From positions 1 through 64,000 of the forward strand of contig DAKD01000008.1 of the NCBI GenBank assembly GCA_002499085.1: a stretch of DNA of 64,000 nucleotides, read 5' to 3'. Positions within the stretch are counted from its first letter, which is position 1, and every line of letters begins with the position of its first letter. Below the pieces are notes generated by a model. The model saw only the letters and a list, made by a program, of their open reading frames with translations, was not told the DNA's origin and searched no databases. The DNA is from Methanomassiliicoccales archaeon UBA280. Its GTDB lineage: Archaea; Thermoplasmatota; Thermoplasmata; SG8-5. Position numbers and translations under genes: made by a program. Positions 25,394 to 33,196 of this stretch are shown in pieces.

Positions 25394-25912
25394 ATGGTGG
25401 GGAGAACCGTGAGAACCAGGGGCCGCATCAGCTTCAGAAGGCCTTCGGCATTGCAACACCCCGCGGACAACCAGCCAGTTCCACATGCTCCGAAAAGAAG
25501 CACAATAGCCATAACCGGGACAAGGCCAGATAGACTGTGTGCGATATGCCTGGGCAGGCTTGAAGCGGGGGCCGTAATGACATTCTGCGAATGCGGCAGA
25601 TTCTTTCATCTTTCATGCATAAGTGAGATGGGCCAATGCCCGATTTGCAACCATGAGTTCGCATTCTGCCGGCAAAGCGGGGAGAAGGAAAATGAGCCTG
25701 GAACCATTGATGAGAACTTGCGGAATGGCGACACAGTCGAAACTGTGTTCCAGTGCCCGGTGTGCTACTCATATGTCCGGGAAGATGCTCAGGTCTGCCA
25801 GTGCGGCGCAGTGTTTGATTCGGAGGAGGAAGTTTACCTCTGCCCGGGATGCGGCTGCGAGGTATCGAAGGATGCCGCATCATGCCATCAATGCAACATG
25901 GAATACGAGTGA
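25394..25912 (+). CDS. RING-like plus double zinc-ribbon protein
   Basis: The 172-residue soluble protein starts with a basic arginine-rich stretch. A RING-like finger follows near residues 46-88 (CAICLG, CECG, FHLSC, CPIC), with the same spacing as in the C-terminus of the 1,605-residue protein at 16164-20981. Two rubredoxin/zinc-ribbon-like knuckle pairs come next (CPVC with CQCG, then CPGCGCEV with CHQC). GTATATCTATC at 25359-25369 predicts a start near 25388, so the ATG at 25394 is preferred over an upstream TTG. The stop codon touches repeat copy 2. It might bind nucleic acid or act in protein modification. Function unknown. Confidence 0.75.
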   Translation: MVGRTVRTRGRISFRRPSALQHPADNQPVPHAPKRSTIAITGTRPDRLCAICLGRLEAGAVMTFCECGRFFHLSCISEMGQCPICNHEFAFCRQSGEKENEPGTIDENLRNGDTVETVFQCPVCYSYVREDAQVCQCGAVFDSEEEVYLCPGCGCEVSKDAASCHQCNMEYE

Positions 25913-26162
25913 GTGTCTGTCAACTTCTAGGTGAAAATTTGGGTTGAGGGGCTAGGGGCTAGGGTCATAGGGTCATAGGGTGCTTCCAAATCGCATTTAC
26001 TGGCTTTGTCCGGACAAGCCAGCCCCCTAGACCCTAGACCCTTTACCCCATATTATTGGCAAAGACCCTAGACCCTTTATCACATTATGAAAACGCAGAC
26101 CCTAGACCCTCGCAGTAATCTCAATATCACAAAATTCTTGACAAACTCACGAGTGACCAAAA
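25911..26162. repeat. Short-tandem-word repeat element, copy 2
   Basis: This is a direct copy of the element at 9893-10149, starting within the TGA stop of the zinc-finger gene. It shares GTCTGTCAACTTCT at the left end, the GGGGCTAGGG words, the hairpin region (TGGCTTTGTCCGGACAAGCC) and the CCCTAGA words. It also shares the right end, TTGACAAACTC then GAGTGACCAAAAT. It lacks the hairpin insertion of copy 1 but has one additional AGACCCTAGACCCTTTA unit. As in copy 1, the right end abuts the TATA box of the next gene. Confidence 0.8.
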
Positions 26163-26171
26163 TGTATATAT
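26162..26171 (+). promoter_or_regulatory. TATA box of the pcc1 operon
   Basis: ATGTATATAT follows directly on the repeat end GACCAAAA, which could serve as the TFB recognition element. Its spacing predicts transcription from about 26191, making the ATG at 26193 leaderless. Confidence 0.55.
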
Positions 26172-26192
26172 GGACAAATCATCCCCCTTCCG

Positions 26193-26435
26193 ATGATGAG
26201 GGCTAGCATCCGAATAAAGCCCGAGGCGGGTGCCGAAACGCTTGCCCGGGCCCTGTCGCCGGAGACGGACTGGGAGATTCCGAGGGCTGCAATGCGCATA
26301 TCGGAACAGGCGGGCGAATTGCTCATCGAAATAGAGGCCGAGGACATTGTGGCTTTCAGGGCCGCCATGAATTCGTATCTCAGATGGACAAAGCTGGCGC
26401 TCGACACATGCGAGACAGCAGGAGTGATACAATGA
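26193..26435 (+). CDS. pcc1: KEOPS complex subunit Pcc1
   Basis: Pcc1 is the small dimerising subunit of KEOPS, which makes threonylcarbamoyladenosine at position 37 of tRNAs. The 80-residue protein has the family layout: two beta strands (ASIRIKP, RISEQAGELLIEIEAED) and C-terminal helices with FRAAMNSYLRWTKLA. The length is typical. ATG codons at 26193 and 26196 are both possible; promoter spacing fits either as leaderless. The stop overlaps the start of prefoldin beta (ATGA). Kae1, Bud32 and Cgi121 are not in the window. Confidence 0.9.
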   Translation: MMRASIRIKPEAGAETLARALSPETDWEIPRAAMRISEQAGELLIEIEAEDIVAFRAAMNSYLRWTKLALDTCETAGVIQ

Positions 26436-26785
26436 ACGACATAAGCCAGGAGATGCAGGGCAAGATAATGCAGTTTCAGCAGCTTCAGCAGCAGATTCAG
26501 GCAATTGCCCAGCAGAAATACCAGATAGAGATGCAGGTTACGGAACTGGAGAAGACCATCGAGGAATTGGGCAAGCTTAAGAAGGGTGCCGAGGTTTACA
26601 AGAGCGTCGGAACCATTCTCGTCAGGAATGACGACAGGGAAGGCCTGAAGAAGGAACTTGAGGACAAGAAAGAGACTCTGGAGATCCGGATAAAGACCCT
26701 GGGAAACCAGGACAAGACCCTCAGAGAGATGCACCAGAACCTCCAGAAGGAGCTCACCGAGGCACTCCAGAAGGAAAAGGCATGA
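26432..26785 (+). CDS. pfdB: Prefoldin subunit beta
   Basis: This is the beta subunit of the hexameric archaeal prefoldin, which holds unfolded proteins in its coiled-coil tentacles and passes them to the thermosome. The 117-residue protein has the expected helix, beta hairpin (AEVYKSVGTILVRND) and helix. Both helices have coiled-coil heptads rich in Q, E and K. The ATG at 26432 overlaps the pcc1 stop and gives the normal length; a longer frame from 26384 would overlap pcc1 by 52 bases and is rejected. The stop overlaps the start of the DHH gene (ATGA). The pcc1-pfdB-DHH run looks like a single translationally coupled unit. Confidence 0.94.
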   Translation: MNDISQEMQGKIMQFQQLQQQIQAIAQQKYQIEMQVTELEKTIEELGKLKKGAEVYKSVGTILVRNDDREGLKKELEDKKETLEIRIKTLGNQDKTLREMHQNLQKELTEALQKEKA

Positions 26786-27744
26786 GCGGGGACATCACTC
26801 GGATTGCTTCATTGATCGAAAAGGGACCGAATGCCATATTTCTGCACTCTAACGCAGACCTCGACTGCGCCGGGGCCGCGCTTGCCCTGGCCGTGCATTA
26901 CGGCAATTCATCCCTGCATGCACCTGCCGGCGTGAGCCATCTCGGCAAGAAGCTCATGGCCAGATTCGGGACCGATGCTGTTCCTGATTTTGATTCCGCG
27001 AATGGAAAGAACATACTTGTTGTGGATGCCCAGTCGGATTCCTCGCTCGGATACGGCGGCGTGGACTGGAGCTTGGCCACCGTGATAGACCACCATTCCC
27101 AAACTGAGAAATGCACGGCACCAAGGTCCTTCCTGGACCCGAAGGCAACCTCATGCTGCGAGCTTGTCTGGGAGATCATGGGCAGACCTGACAATATCGG
27201 ACAGGAGGCAGGATTCGCCCTTATGGCAGGAATCATCGCTGACACAGGGCATCTCAAAAGGGGAACGGCCCGCACCCTGGCAAACGCGTCCGAGATACTT
27301 GCGGCATCCGGACTCTGCCTGGAGGATGTGCAAGCGGCTTTCGAGAGTGCTGAAGACCAGGACATATCCAAAAGGATATCCCGGCTGAAGGGTGCCCAGA
27401 GGATGAGGTTCGAAAGGATCGGGGAATGGGTGGTGGCTGCGACAGAAACAGGGGCATTCGAGTCTGCCGCGTGCCATGCTCTTCTCTCGATCGGCGCTGA
27501 TGTTGCATTCGCGGCTTCCCGGAAAGAGGGCGGTTTCAGGATCACAGGAAGGGCAAATCAAGCGGCCTGCATTGCCGGGATGCACCTGGGCGAGATGTTC
27601 AGCGCGGTTGCTGCCGAATGCGACGGAGAGGGGGGCGGCCATGACGGGGCGGCCGGACTCACTGGCAGCGGGGATGCGGAAGCGTTTCTGAACATATGCA
27701 TGGTCAGGGCAATGAAATCCCTGAAGGGAAAGGAAAGGCAGTAG
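26782..27744 (+). CDS. DHH/DHHA1 family phosphoesterase
   Basis: The 320-residue protein has the DHH superfamily motifs: HSNADLDCAGAA (22-33), VVDAQSD near 80, the VIDHHS motif (101-106) and a DHHA1 domain with GGGHDGAAGLTGSG near residue 290. These residues bind two metal ions and cleave phosphodiester or oligonucleotide substrates in RecJ, NrnA and GAN-type enzymes. The short form with DHHA1 is closer to NrnA/bifunctional oligoribonuclease or archaeal RecJ-like proteins than to full RecJ. The substrate cannot be read from sequence. It is translationally coupled to prefoldin beta by an ATGA overlap. Confidence 0.88.
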   Translation: MSGDITRIASLIEKGPNAIFLHSNADLDCAGAALALAVHYGNSSLHAPAGVSHLGKKLMARFGTDAVPDFDSANGKNILVVDAQSDSSLGYGGVDWSLATVIDHHSQTEKCTAPRSFLDPKATSCCELVWEIMGRPDNIGQEAGFALMAGIIADTGHLKRGTARTLANASEILAASGLCLEDVQAAFESAEDQDISKRISRLKGAQRMRFERIGEWVVAATETGAFESAACHALLSIGADVAFAASRKEGGFRITGRANQAACIAGMHLGEMFSAVAAECDGEGGGHDGAAGLTGSGDAEAFLNICMVRAMKSLKGKERQ

Positions 27745-27796
27745 GGCAAGGAAAGCCTATTATAGTGAAAAGCAATCAGCCAGCAAGGAGAATGTA

Positions 27797-28615
27797 ATGG
27801 CAAGCACACCAGCGCCGCAGCCGCCCGCAAACATGGGTTCGCAGATGTTCATGATGATAATGATTTTCGCAACAATGTTCATCATGTTCAACGAGGACCT
27901 CAGAAACTCCGTGGGCGAGATTGCGGGAATCGTGCTTGAGCCAGTCATCGGCTTCAACAGCCAATATCCCGTACTCACGATCATGGCGGCCGGCGTCATC
28001 CTGGTCACATTTTCCAGCGGAGTGCGCCACTATTTCATAGACTGGATCGAATCTGCCGAGAAGCAGTTCAAGATGAAGGACTTCAACAAGAAACTCAGAG
28101 ATGCCAGGATGTCCGGGAACAAGGACGAGATCGAGATAATGACCAAGAAGCAGCTCGACATGTCCAAGGACCAGATGACGACGATGATAGACCAGATGAA
28201 GCCCATGATGTTCACGATGATATTCCTCATAGCCACATTCGCGTTCATCGGCACTTTCATCGGCAAGATTCCCGGTGCAACGCTCTCGGTTCCCTGGTCG
28301 GGCAACATTGACATGAATGGAGCCCTGAGCACAAGCCAATGCTGCGGATTCTCCAACTGGATGCTCCTTTACATGCTCATCTCAATGTCCACAGCGCAGG
28401 TGATCCAGCGCATATTCAAGCTCTACAGCTTCAACAAGTTCCTCAAGAACCCCGAATTACTGGCCAAAAAGGCGGAAACCGAACCCGAGGCTGAAGAGCC
28501 CGAGATTGACGGAGGCGGAGAGGAAGAGACCTTGGATGTGGAAGAGGAGGAATACCTTGTCATTGATGATGGGGAAGAGACCCTGGCACCGGTGGAGGCA
28601 GGGGTAAGGAAATGA
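27797..28615 (+). CDS. EMC3/TMCO1-like (DUF106) membrane protein insertase
   Basis: This is the archaeal member of the Oxa1/YidC/EMC3 superfamily, which inserts proteins into the membrane. The 272-residue protein has three hydrophobic spans: about 15-31, 55-75 and a paired region near 135-200. Between the first two and the last lies a charged cytoplasmic coiled coil (EKQFKMKDFNKKLRDARMSG), and methionine-rich segments (MTTMIDQMKPMMFTMIFL) are as in the family. An acidic tail of about 50 residues is extended. Its place before cmk and cbf5 is the conserved archaeal order. It overlaps cmk by ATGA. Confidence 0.88.
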   Translation: MASTPAPQPPANMGSQMFMMIMIFATMFIMFNEDLRNSVGEIAGIVLEPVIGFNSQYPVLTIMAAGVILVTFSSGVRHYFIDWIESAEKQFKMKDFNKKLRDARMSGNKDEIEIMTKKQLDMSKDQMTTMIDQMKPMMFTMIFLIATFAFIGTFIGKIPGATLSVPWSGNIDMNGALSTSQCCGFSNWMLLYMLISMSTAQVIQRIFKLYSFNKFLKNPELLAKKAETEPEAEEPEIDGGGEEETLDVEEEEYLVIDDGEETLAPVEAGVRK

Positions 28616-29151
28616 TTGTCACAATCAGCGGGCCCCCGGGCAGCGGCAAGACCACGGTGGGGAAGCTCCTGGCCGAGAGATTGGGCTATGAATTTGTTTC
28701 AACGGGGATGATCTTCCGGCATATGGCCGAGGAGAAGGGCATGTCCCTGGCGGAATTCGGGGAAATGGCCCTGACGAACCATGACATTGACAAGGAGCTC
28801 GACAGAAGGATGCTGGCCCTGGCGGGGGAAAAGAGGAAACTTGTCCTTGAGGGAAGGCTGGCCGCGCACATGCTGCATCTGAACGGGATCCCTGCCTTCA
28901 AGGTGAGGATCGATGCCAGCCCGGAAACAAGGGCTGAAAGGAACGCCGGAAGGGAGAACAAGTCTGTCGAGCAGGTAAGGGAGGAAATCATTGCAAGGGA
29001 GAGTTGCGAGCGCGAGAGGTACAAAAAGGTCTACAACATCGACCTTAACTCGCTGGCAGTGTACGACCACGTGGAACACACGGACGGCCACACACCTGAG
29101 GAAGTCGTGAACAGCATACTCCTGAAGATGGAGGGAAAGCTGGATGGCTGA
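28612..29151 (+). CDS. cmk: Cytidylate kinase, archaeal type
   Basis: The kinase phosphorylates CMP or dCMP with ATP in pyrimidine nucleotide synthesis. The 179-residue protein has the P-loop SGPPGSGKTT (6-15), STGMIFR near 32 for nucleotide binding, EGRLAAHM near 82 and the arginine-rich lid RENKSVEQVREEI near 113. The short single-domain form is the archaeal type. It overlaps DUF106 by four bases and cbf5 by eight, so the three are coupled. Confidence 0.93.
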   Translation: MIVTISGPPGSGKTTVGKLLAERLGYEFVSTGMIFRHMAEEKGMSLAEFGEMALTNHDIDKELDRRMLALAGEKRKLVLEGRLAAHMLHLNGIPAFKVRIDASPETRAERNAGRENKSVEQVREEIIARESCERERYKKVYNIDLNSLAVYDHVEHTDGHTPEEVVNSILLKMEGKLDG

Positions 29152-30109
29152 AACAGGAACCAGAAGCAGGCACGGCGTCCCGCCGGACCAGAGAGAGATG
29201 AAGGACCATCTCAGGAAGGGCATCATTGTCATAGACAAGCCCAGAGGTCCGACGAGCCATCAGGTCTCCGCGTGGGTCAGGAACATGCTCGGCGCCGAGA
29301 AGGCAGGCCACGGAGGCACTTTGGACCCCAATGTCAGCGGAGTGCTCGTCATAGCGCTGGACGACGCCCTCAAAGCTCTTCAGGTTCTGCTGCTGGACAC
29401 GAAGGAGTACATTGCCACGCTCAAGCTTCACGCCGAGGTTCCGAGGGATGATCTTGACAGGGTGTTCAGCGAATTCACGACCGAGATCTACCAGACCCCG
29501 CCCGTAAGGGCCGCGGTAAAGCGCGAGAGACGGGCCAGAAGGATTCATGAGATGGAGATTCTGGACATGCAGGGCAAGAGCGTGCTGTTCAGGGTCGTTT
29601 GCGAGTCCGGGACATACATCCGAACGCTGTGCGTGGACATGGGCGACGCGCTGGGCGTCGGAGGCCACATGTACGAGCTGCGCAGAACCAGAACCGCCGG
29701 ATTCGGCGAAGCCCAGATTGTAAAGCTGCAGAAACTCATGGACGCCCATGTCGCATACACGGAAGACGGGGACGAATCCCTTCTCAGAGAGGTGGTACTG
29801 CCCTTCGAGAGGCTGCTTGACGGGCTGCCAAAGATATACATCAAGGACTCGGCAGTCGACGCGATATGCCACGGCGCGGACGTAGCTGTCCCGGGCATCA
29901 CGAAGCTCGAGGGTGATTTCAAGCAGTGCCAGATAGTGGCCGTTTTCACGCAGAAGGGAGAGGGCATTGCCGTGGGAAAGGCGCTCGCAGAGTCGGAGAA
30001 GATGCGGGAGATGCAGAAAGGAGCGGCAGTGAACCTGGAAAGGGTTTTCATGGCCCCCGGGACCTACCCGAGGCAGTGGAAGCATACCCGTAATCTCATC
30101 GCTCCCTGA
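29144..30109 (+). CDS. cbf5: tRNA/rRNA pseudouridine synthase Cbf5/TruB
   Basis: In archaea this enzyme is the catalytic subunit of H/ACA ribonucleoproteins and also makes tRNA pseudouridine 55. The 321-residue protein has the TruB motif HGGTLDPNVSGVL with the catalytic Asp61, the KEYIATL and TPPVRAAVKR motifs, and ESGTYIRTLCVDMG near 148. A PUA domain follows from about residue 228 (YIKDSAVDAICHGADVAVPGI). The ATG at 29144 overlaps cmk; an internal ATG at residue 19 (MKDHLRKG) is the alternative. It ends the operon. Confidence 0.95.
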   Translation: MAETGTRSRHGVPPDQREMKDHLRKGIIVIDKPRGPTSHQVSAWVRNMLGAEKAGHGGTLDPNVSGVLVIALDDALKALQVLLLDTKEYIATLKLHAEVPRDDLDRVFSEFTTEIYQTPPVRAAVKRERRARRIHEMEILDMQGKSVLFRVVCESGTYIRTLCVDMGDALGVGGHMYELRRTRTAGFGEAQIVKLQKLMDAHVAYTEDGDESLLREVVLPFERLLDGLPKIYIKDSAVDAICHGADVAVPGITKLEGDFKQCQIVAVFTQKGEGIAVGKALAESEKMREMQKGAAVNLERVFMAPGTYPRQWKHTRNLIAP

Positions 30110-30167
30110 TTGCCGATTACGAAAATCCCTCTTTCTTGAATGAATATGTTGGCAAATGCTCATTCAT

Positions 30168-30297
30168 GGCGAACACTTCAATCTCCATCCGAAGCCTTCG
30201 GCATTCGGAACGATTCAGTTTCCGTGTTCACCTCTTGCCATCACATCGCCAGCAATTCATGGCCCTGATTTAGCCAACAGAATGAGAGCCGGGCCAT
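30168..30297 (-). ncRNA. Structured intergenic element, copy C1
   Basis: On the minus strand this starts 48 bases after the stop of the gene at 30346-33087. It has stem P1, ATGGCCC/GGGCCAT (30291-30297 with 30259-30265). Stem P2 is GGTGAACA/TGTTCGCC (30225-30232 with 30168-30175). Hairpin P3 (30189-30208) is CCGAA, a bulged T, then GCC/GGC and TTCGG. A GGATGG linker follows P3. It aligns base for base over long stretches with copy C2 at 37902-38032 in inverted orientation. P3 pairs that differ between the two copies differ on both sides. The rest of the 236-base gap shows an ATGAAT/ATTCAT hairpin and nothing coding. Confidence 0.5.
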
Positions 30298-30345
30298 CGC
30301 GCAATTTCCGATGGCATTTGCCGAGAACCAATTCCGCTTTGGCGA

Positions 30346-33087
30346 TTAATAATCCGTATCGAATGTAACCTGCATAGCTGCATCCGTCCACACCCAGTAT
30401 CCATAGGCATACGTCGTGTCGTACGCCCAGTCATGCGTGGGCATCCCCGGGAACGTGGGCGTGACAACATAGCTGTGATACCACTGTACAATCGGGTTCC
30501 ACCATGTGATAACTAGTTTATTCCTCGGAGGTACATTCAGGTCCGAATCCACGTTTCCATTCGTGAAATGGCTGGCGCTGAGCGCCGAGTTCCAGCCTCC
30601 GGGCTGCGCTCCCCCTCCCGAGACATTGTGGGTGAAGCCCATCAGATTCCATCCTACCGCAAGGTTGGCCACATTGGCTCCGGCGACTGAATAATTCTGG
30701 GCAATGACGCTCACAACGAACGGCCCCGGCACGCTGAGGTACAGCCAATAGCCATGCACGCCATCCATTGGAAACGCGAGATTCTCGGGCATTCCTATAT
30801 CGAAAATATTGTAGGCAGAAGGAATGCCGCCAATCCTGTCCGCGATGGACATATCAGGATCCCCGGTAATCGCATAAGTGATGTTCAGCGCGTCATAGGA
30901 GTCGAATATCCCGTTTCCGCCTTTCTGCACCGGGCTGGCAGGCACGCAGATGAGGTTCCAACCTTGTTCCAGCCTCCAGAGGAATCCAGCACCTGTTACA
31001 TTAATTGTCACATTGTCCCAGTCCTTCAGGAAGCCTGCGGTTCCATTCCAATGGTTGAACGCCCCCCAGGGAGTGAGGTACGGATTCAGGTCCGGACCTT
31101 CCGATACATTGAGCCATCTCTGGCCCAGGGGCAATCCCAGAGTGACTGTCTCAGTCCTCGTTCCGGGAGTTCCGCTGGCGAGGCCGTTGAACAAATAATT
31201 CCCCGGGGCCGAATAAGACCCGTTGGCGCTGATGTTCACCGGGCCATCGAAGAATGTGAAATACCCCTGGCTTCGCAATCCATCGATGTCCTGGATCTCG
31301 TAGGTTATTCCAAAAGGCGAATTCACAGGCACAGCCAGCGGATAATTGGTGATTACCATATCGTAGGGAACGCCGCAGACTATGTTCTGTTGCCTTCCTC
31401 CAGGGGCCCCTGCCACATCGACAACTGTCCAGTTGTAGCCTTGATTGTTGAACGGTGCTGGTGCCGTGGCATTGCAGAACACAACGCCGCCATTCGTGTA
31501 GTTCATGATGTCGACCGAGTACTGGCCGGTTCCGATTGTGTTGGTCGTGATGGTCTGCCAATCGTTCAGCCAGACATTCCACCAGGTGATCTCGACCTGG
31601 GCGTTGATAAGGGGAAGGGGGTTGTAAACGCCTCCGGTGCCATCGTACAGGTAGGCGTAGCCGTAGATGGGGTAGGGGTCGCTCACGGTCTCGTTGGCCT
31701 CCAGGGTGATGGTTATGGACTTGCTCTCGTTCATCCAGACAGAGGCGTAGGCTGTTTTGTAGTCGGGCTTGGAGACGGTGAGGTTGTAGGGGCCGTAATC
31801 GATTCTTTCACCGGGATCATTTCCATCCTTGTCCCCGTTGATATCCTTTTGGAAGTATTCTCTAAGGACTGTCCAGTTCAAGAATCCATTGTTATCTGTT
31901 GTAACGTTTTCATCGAATGTTCCGTTCTCGTTGTCTCGGATTCTAATGTTGGCATTGGAAACCGAATTGCTAAATGAGTCATTTACATACGTGTTGAAAA
32001 ACCAATTCACAGTAAGGTTGGAATCTGTTCCCTGGAAAATCACTTTGGAATGGTTGAAAGTGCAGTTGGTTAAAATAAGAAACGCCGTTGCCAGAGAGAT
32101 ATTACCAGTGTTGACAATTGTAGAATTAGTCATTCTGACTATCCCCGGAGACGATGTCGCTACACCATAATTTCCGTCTTGTCCGTCAAATACGCAACTC
32201 TCTATGGTCGGGTGGCATTCCTGGCCAATGTAAATGCCATCCTCTCCCCAATCAAATACATATGTGTCCAGGATAACCGGGCTGCTGTAATACTGGATTG
32301 AAATAGCATCGCCTTTATTTAAAGCATCTCGACCCGTTTTCATTATTGTATTATTTCGCACGAGCGGGTTCGAACTTCTCTTGACTGTATTATCCCAACC
32401 ATCTATTCGAATGCCACAAGTATCGCTCCATGCAATATAATTATTTTCTATTGTTCCATTCGACCACGATGTAGCCCGTATCCCATATTCGCACCACTCT
32501 ATCGTGTTGTTCGACACCACCGCGTCGGAGCCGTAGAGGACGATACCGTAACGATTATCGGATATTAAATTATGGTCAATTGTAGCGTTGTCTGTGTACA
32601 CCATAAGACCCGCGCCACCAGAGTTGACAGACCACCCCCCACATTGATGCAATTCGCTGTTTTTCATTGTAAAATTACTACCATCTCTAACCCAAAACCA
32701 ATAATAGGCTGCTGGGTTATTTAGAGTAATGTTTGAAGCTCCATTTATTGTGGAATTGTCACTATCTAGATCTAAAATATACATCGTACCGCCTTGTTGG
32801 ACCTCTATATGATAGAAATCCTCTATAGCTGAGCCTCCAGCAGTGCTATTCATTATTAGGGTAATATTTCTTAAAGTTAAACTTCCGCCAGACTGTACCG
32901 TTAGGTTTCCTGTTAAAACAATGGTCTCGTTTTCTCTGACCTGTGCATCTGGTACTACCCAGTCTCCAGTCGTGTAGATAATCGACGATGTCTTAGCGGT
33001 GTTTGCGGTTTTCGCTAATATGGTTCCTGCCAACCCACTTACAAGATACAGTAAGCAAATTGATGCAACGAGTAAGTGTTTCAACAT
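30346..33087 (-). CDS. Secreted beta-helix surface protein A
   Basis: The 913-residue protein has a signal peptide (about 1-26) and no C-terminal membrane span. Residues about 45-370 form a right-handed parallel beta helix of NosD/PbH1 repeats (NNTIEWCEYGIRATSWSNGT and similar) rich in asparagine sequons. Two beta-sandwich regions follow. The C-terminus has two copies of a W-N-L-I domain (QGWNLICVPASP and VGWNLMGFTHN, each followed by GYWLYL/GYWVW). The same domain ends the divergent protein at 33197-37168. Base composition changes inside the gene: the 5' part (about 31830-33087) is clearly A/T-richer than the 3' part. TTG at 33090 is rejected for the ATG at 33087. Confidence 0.82.
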   Translation of the reverse strand: MLKHLLVASICLLYLVSGLAGTILAKTANTAKTSSIIYTTGDWVVPDAQVRENETIVLTGNLTVQSGGSLTLRNITLIMNSTAGGSAIEDFYHIEVQQGGTMYILDLDSDNSTINGASNITLNNPAAYYWFWVRDGSNFTMKNSELHQCGGWSVNSGGAGLMVYTDNATIDHNLISDNRYGIVLYGSDAVVSNNTIEWCEYGIRATSWSNGTIENNYIAWSDTCGIRIDGWDNTVKRSSNPLVRNNTIMKTGRDALNKGDAISIQYYSSPVILDTYVFDWGEDGIYIGQECHPTIESCVFDGQDGNYGVATSSPGIVRMTNSTIVNTGNISLATAFLILTNCTFNHSKVIFQGTDSNLTVNWFFNTYVNDSFSNSVSNANIRIRDNENGTFDENVTTDNNGFLNWTVLREYFQKDINGDKDGNDPGERIDYGPYNLTVSKPDYKTAYASVWMNESKSITITLEANETVSDPYPIYGYAYLYDGTGGVYNPLPLINAQVEITWWNVWLNDWQTITTNTIGTGQYSVDIMNYTNGGVVFCNATAPAPFNNQGYNWTVVDVAGAPGGRQQNIVCGVPYDMVITNYPLAVPVNSPFGITYEIQDIDGLRSQGYFTFFDGPVNISANGSYSAPGNYLFNGLASGTPGTRTETVTLGLPLGQRWLNVSEGPDLNPYLTPWGAFNHWNGTAGFLKDWDNVTINVTGAGFLWRLEQGWNLICVPASPVQKGGNGIFDSYDALNITYAITGDPDMSIADRIGGIPSAYNIFDIGMPENLAFPMDGVHGYWLYLSVPGPFVVSVIAQNYSVAGANVANLAVGWNLMGFTHNVSGGGAQPGGWNSALSASHFTNGNVDSDLNVPPRNKLVITWWNPIVQWYHSYVVTPTFPGMPTHDWAYDTTYAYGYWVWTDAAMQVTFDTDY

Positions 33088-33196
33088 CAATTAGACTATA
33101 TTTGTTACATCCTACATAAAACTATTTATACGCGGCTCTGCTATATTAACCTCTAACGCTGAAGCGAGCAGTTGGAAGGGCGGAGGATGTGAAAAG
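33088..33196. promoter_or_regulatory. Divergent promoter region of the two beta-helix genes
   Basis: ACTATTTATAC at 33121-33131 reads as TATAAATAG on the minus strand and would start the gene ending at 30346 near 33101. CTATATTAAC at 33139-33148 serves the plus gene, giving a leader of about 27 bases with GGAGG (33182-33186) before the ATG at 33197. The two cores lie within 20 bases, so the genes may be jointly controlled. Confidence 0.5.

Noticed and set aside
16164..25912. Archaeal ubiquitin-like conjugation cluster
   Set aside because: RING-like fingers occur twice, but no ubiquitin-like, E1-like, E2-like or deubiquitinase gene is adjacent, so the system cannot be claimed.
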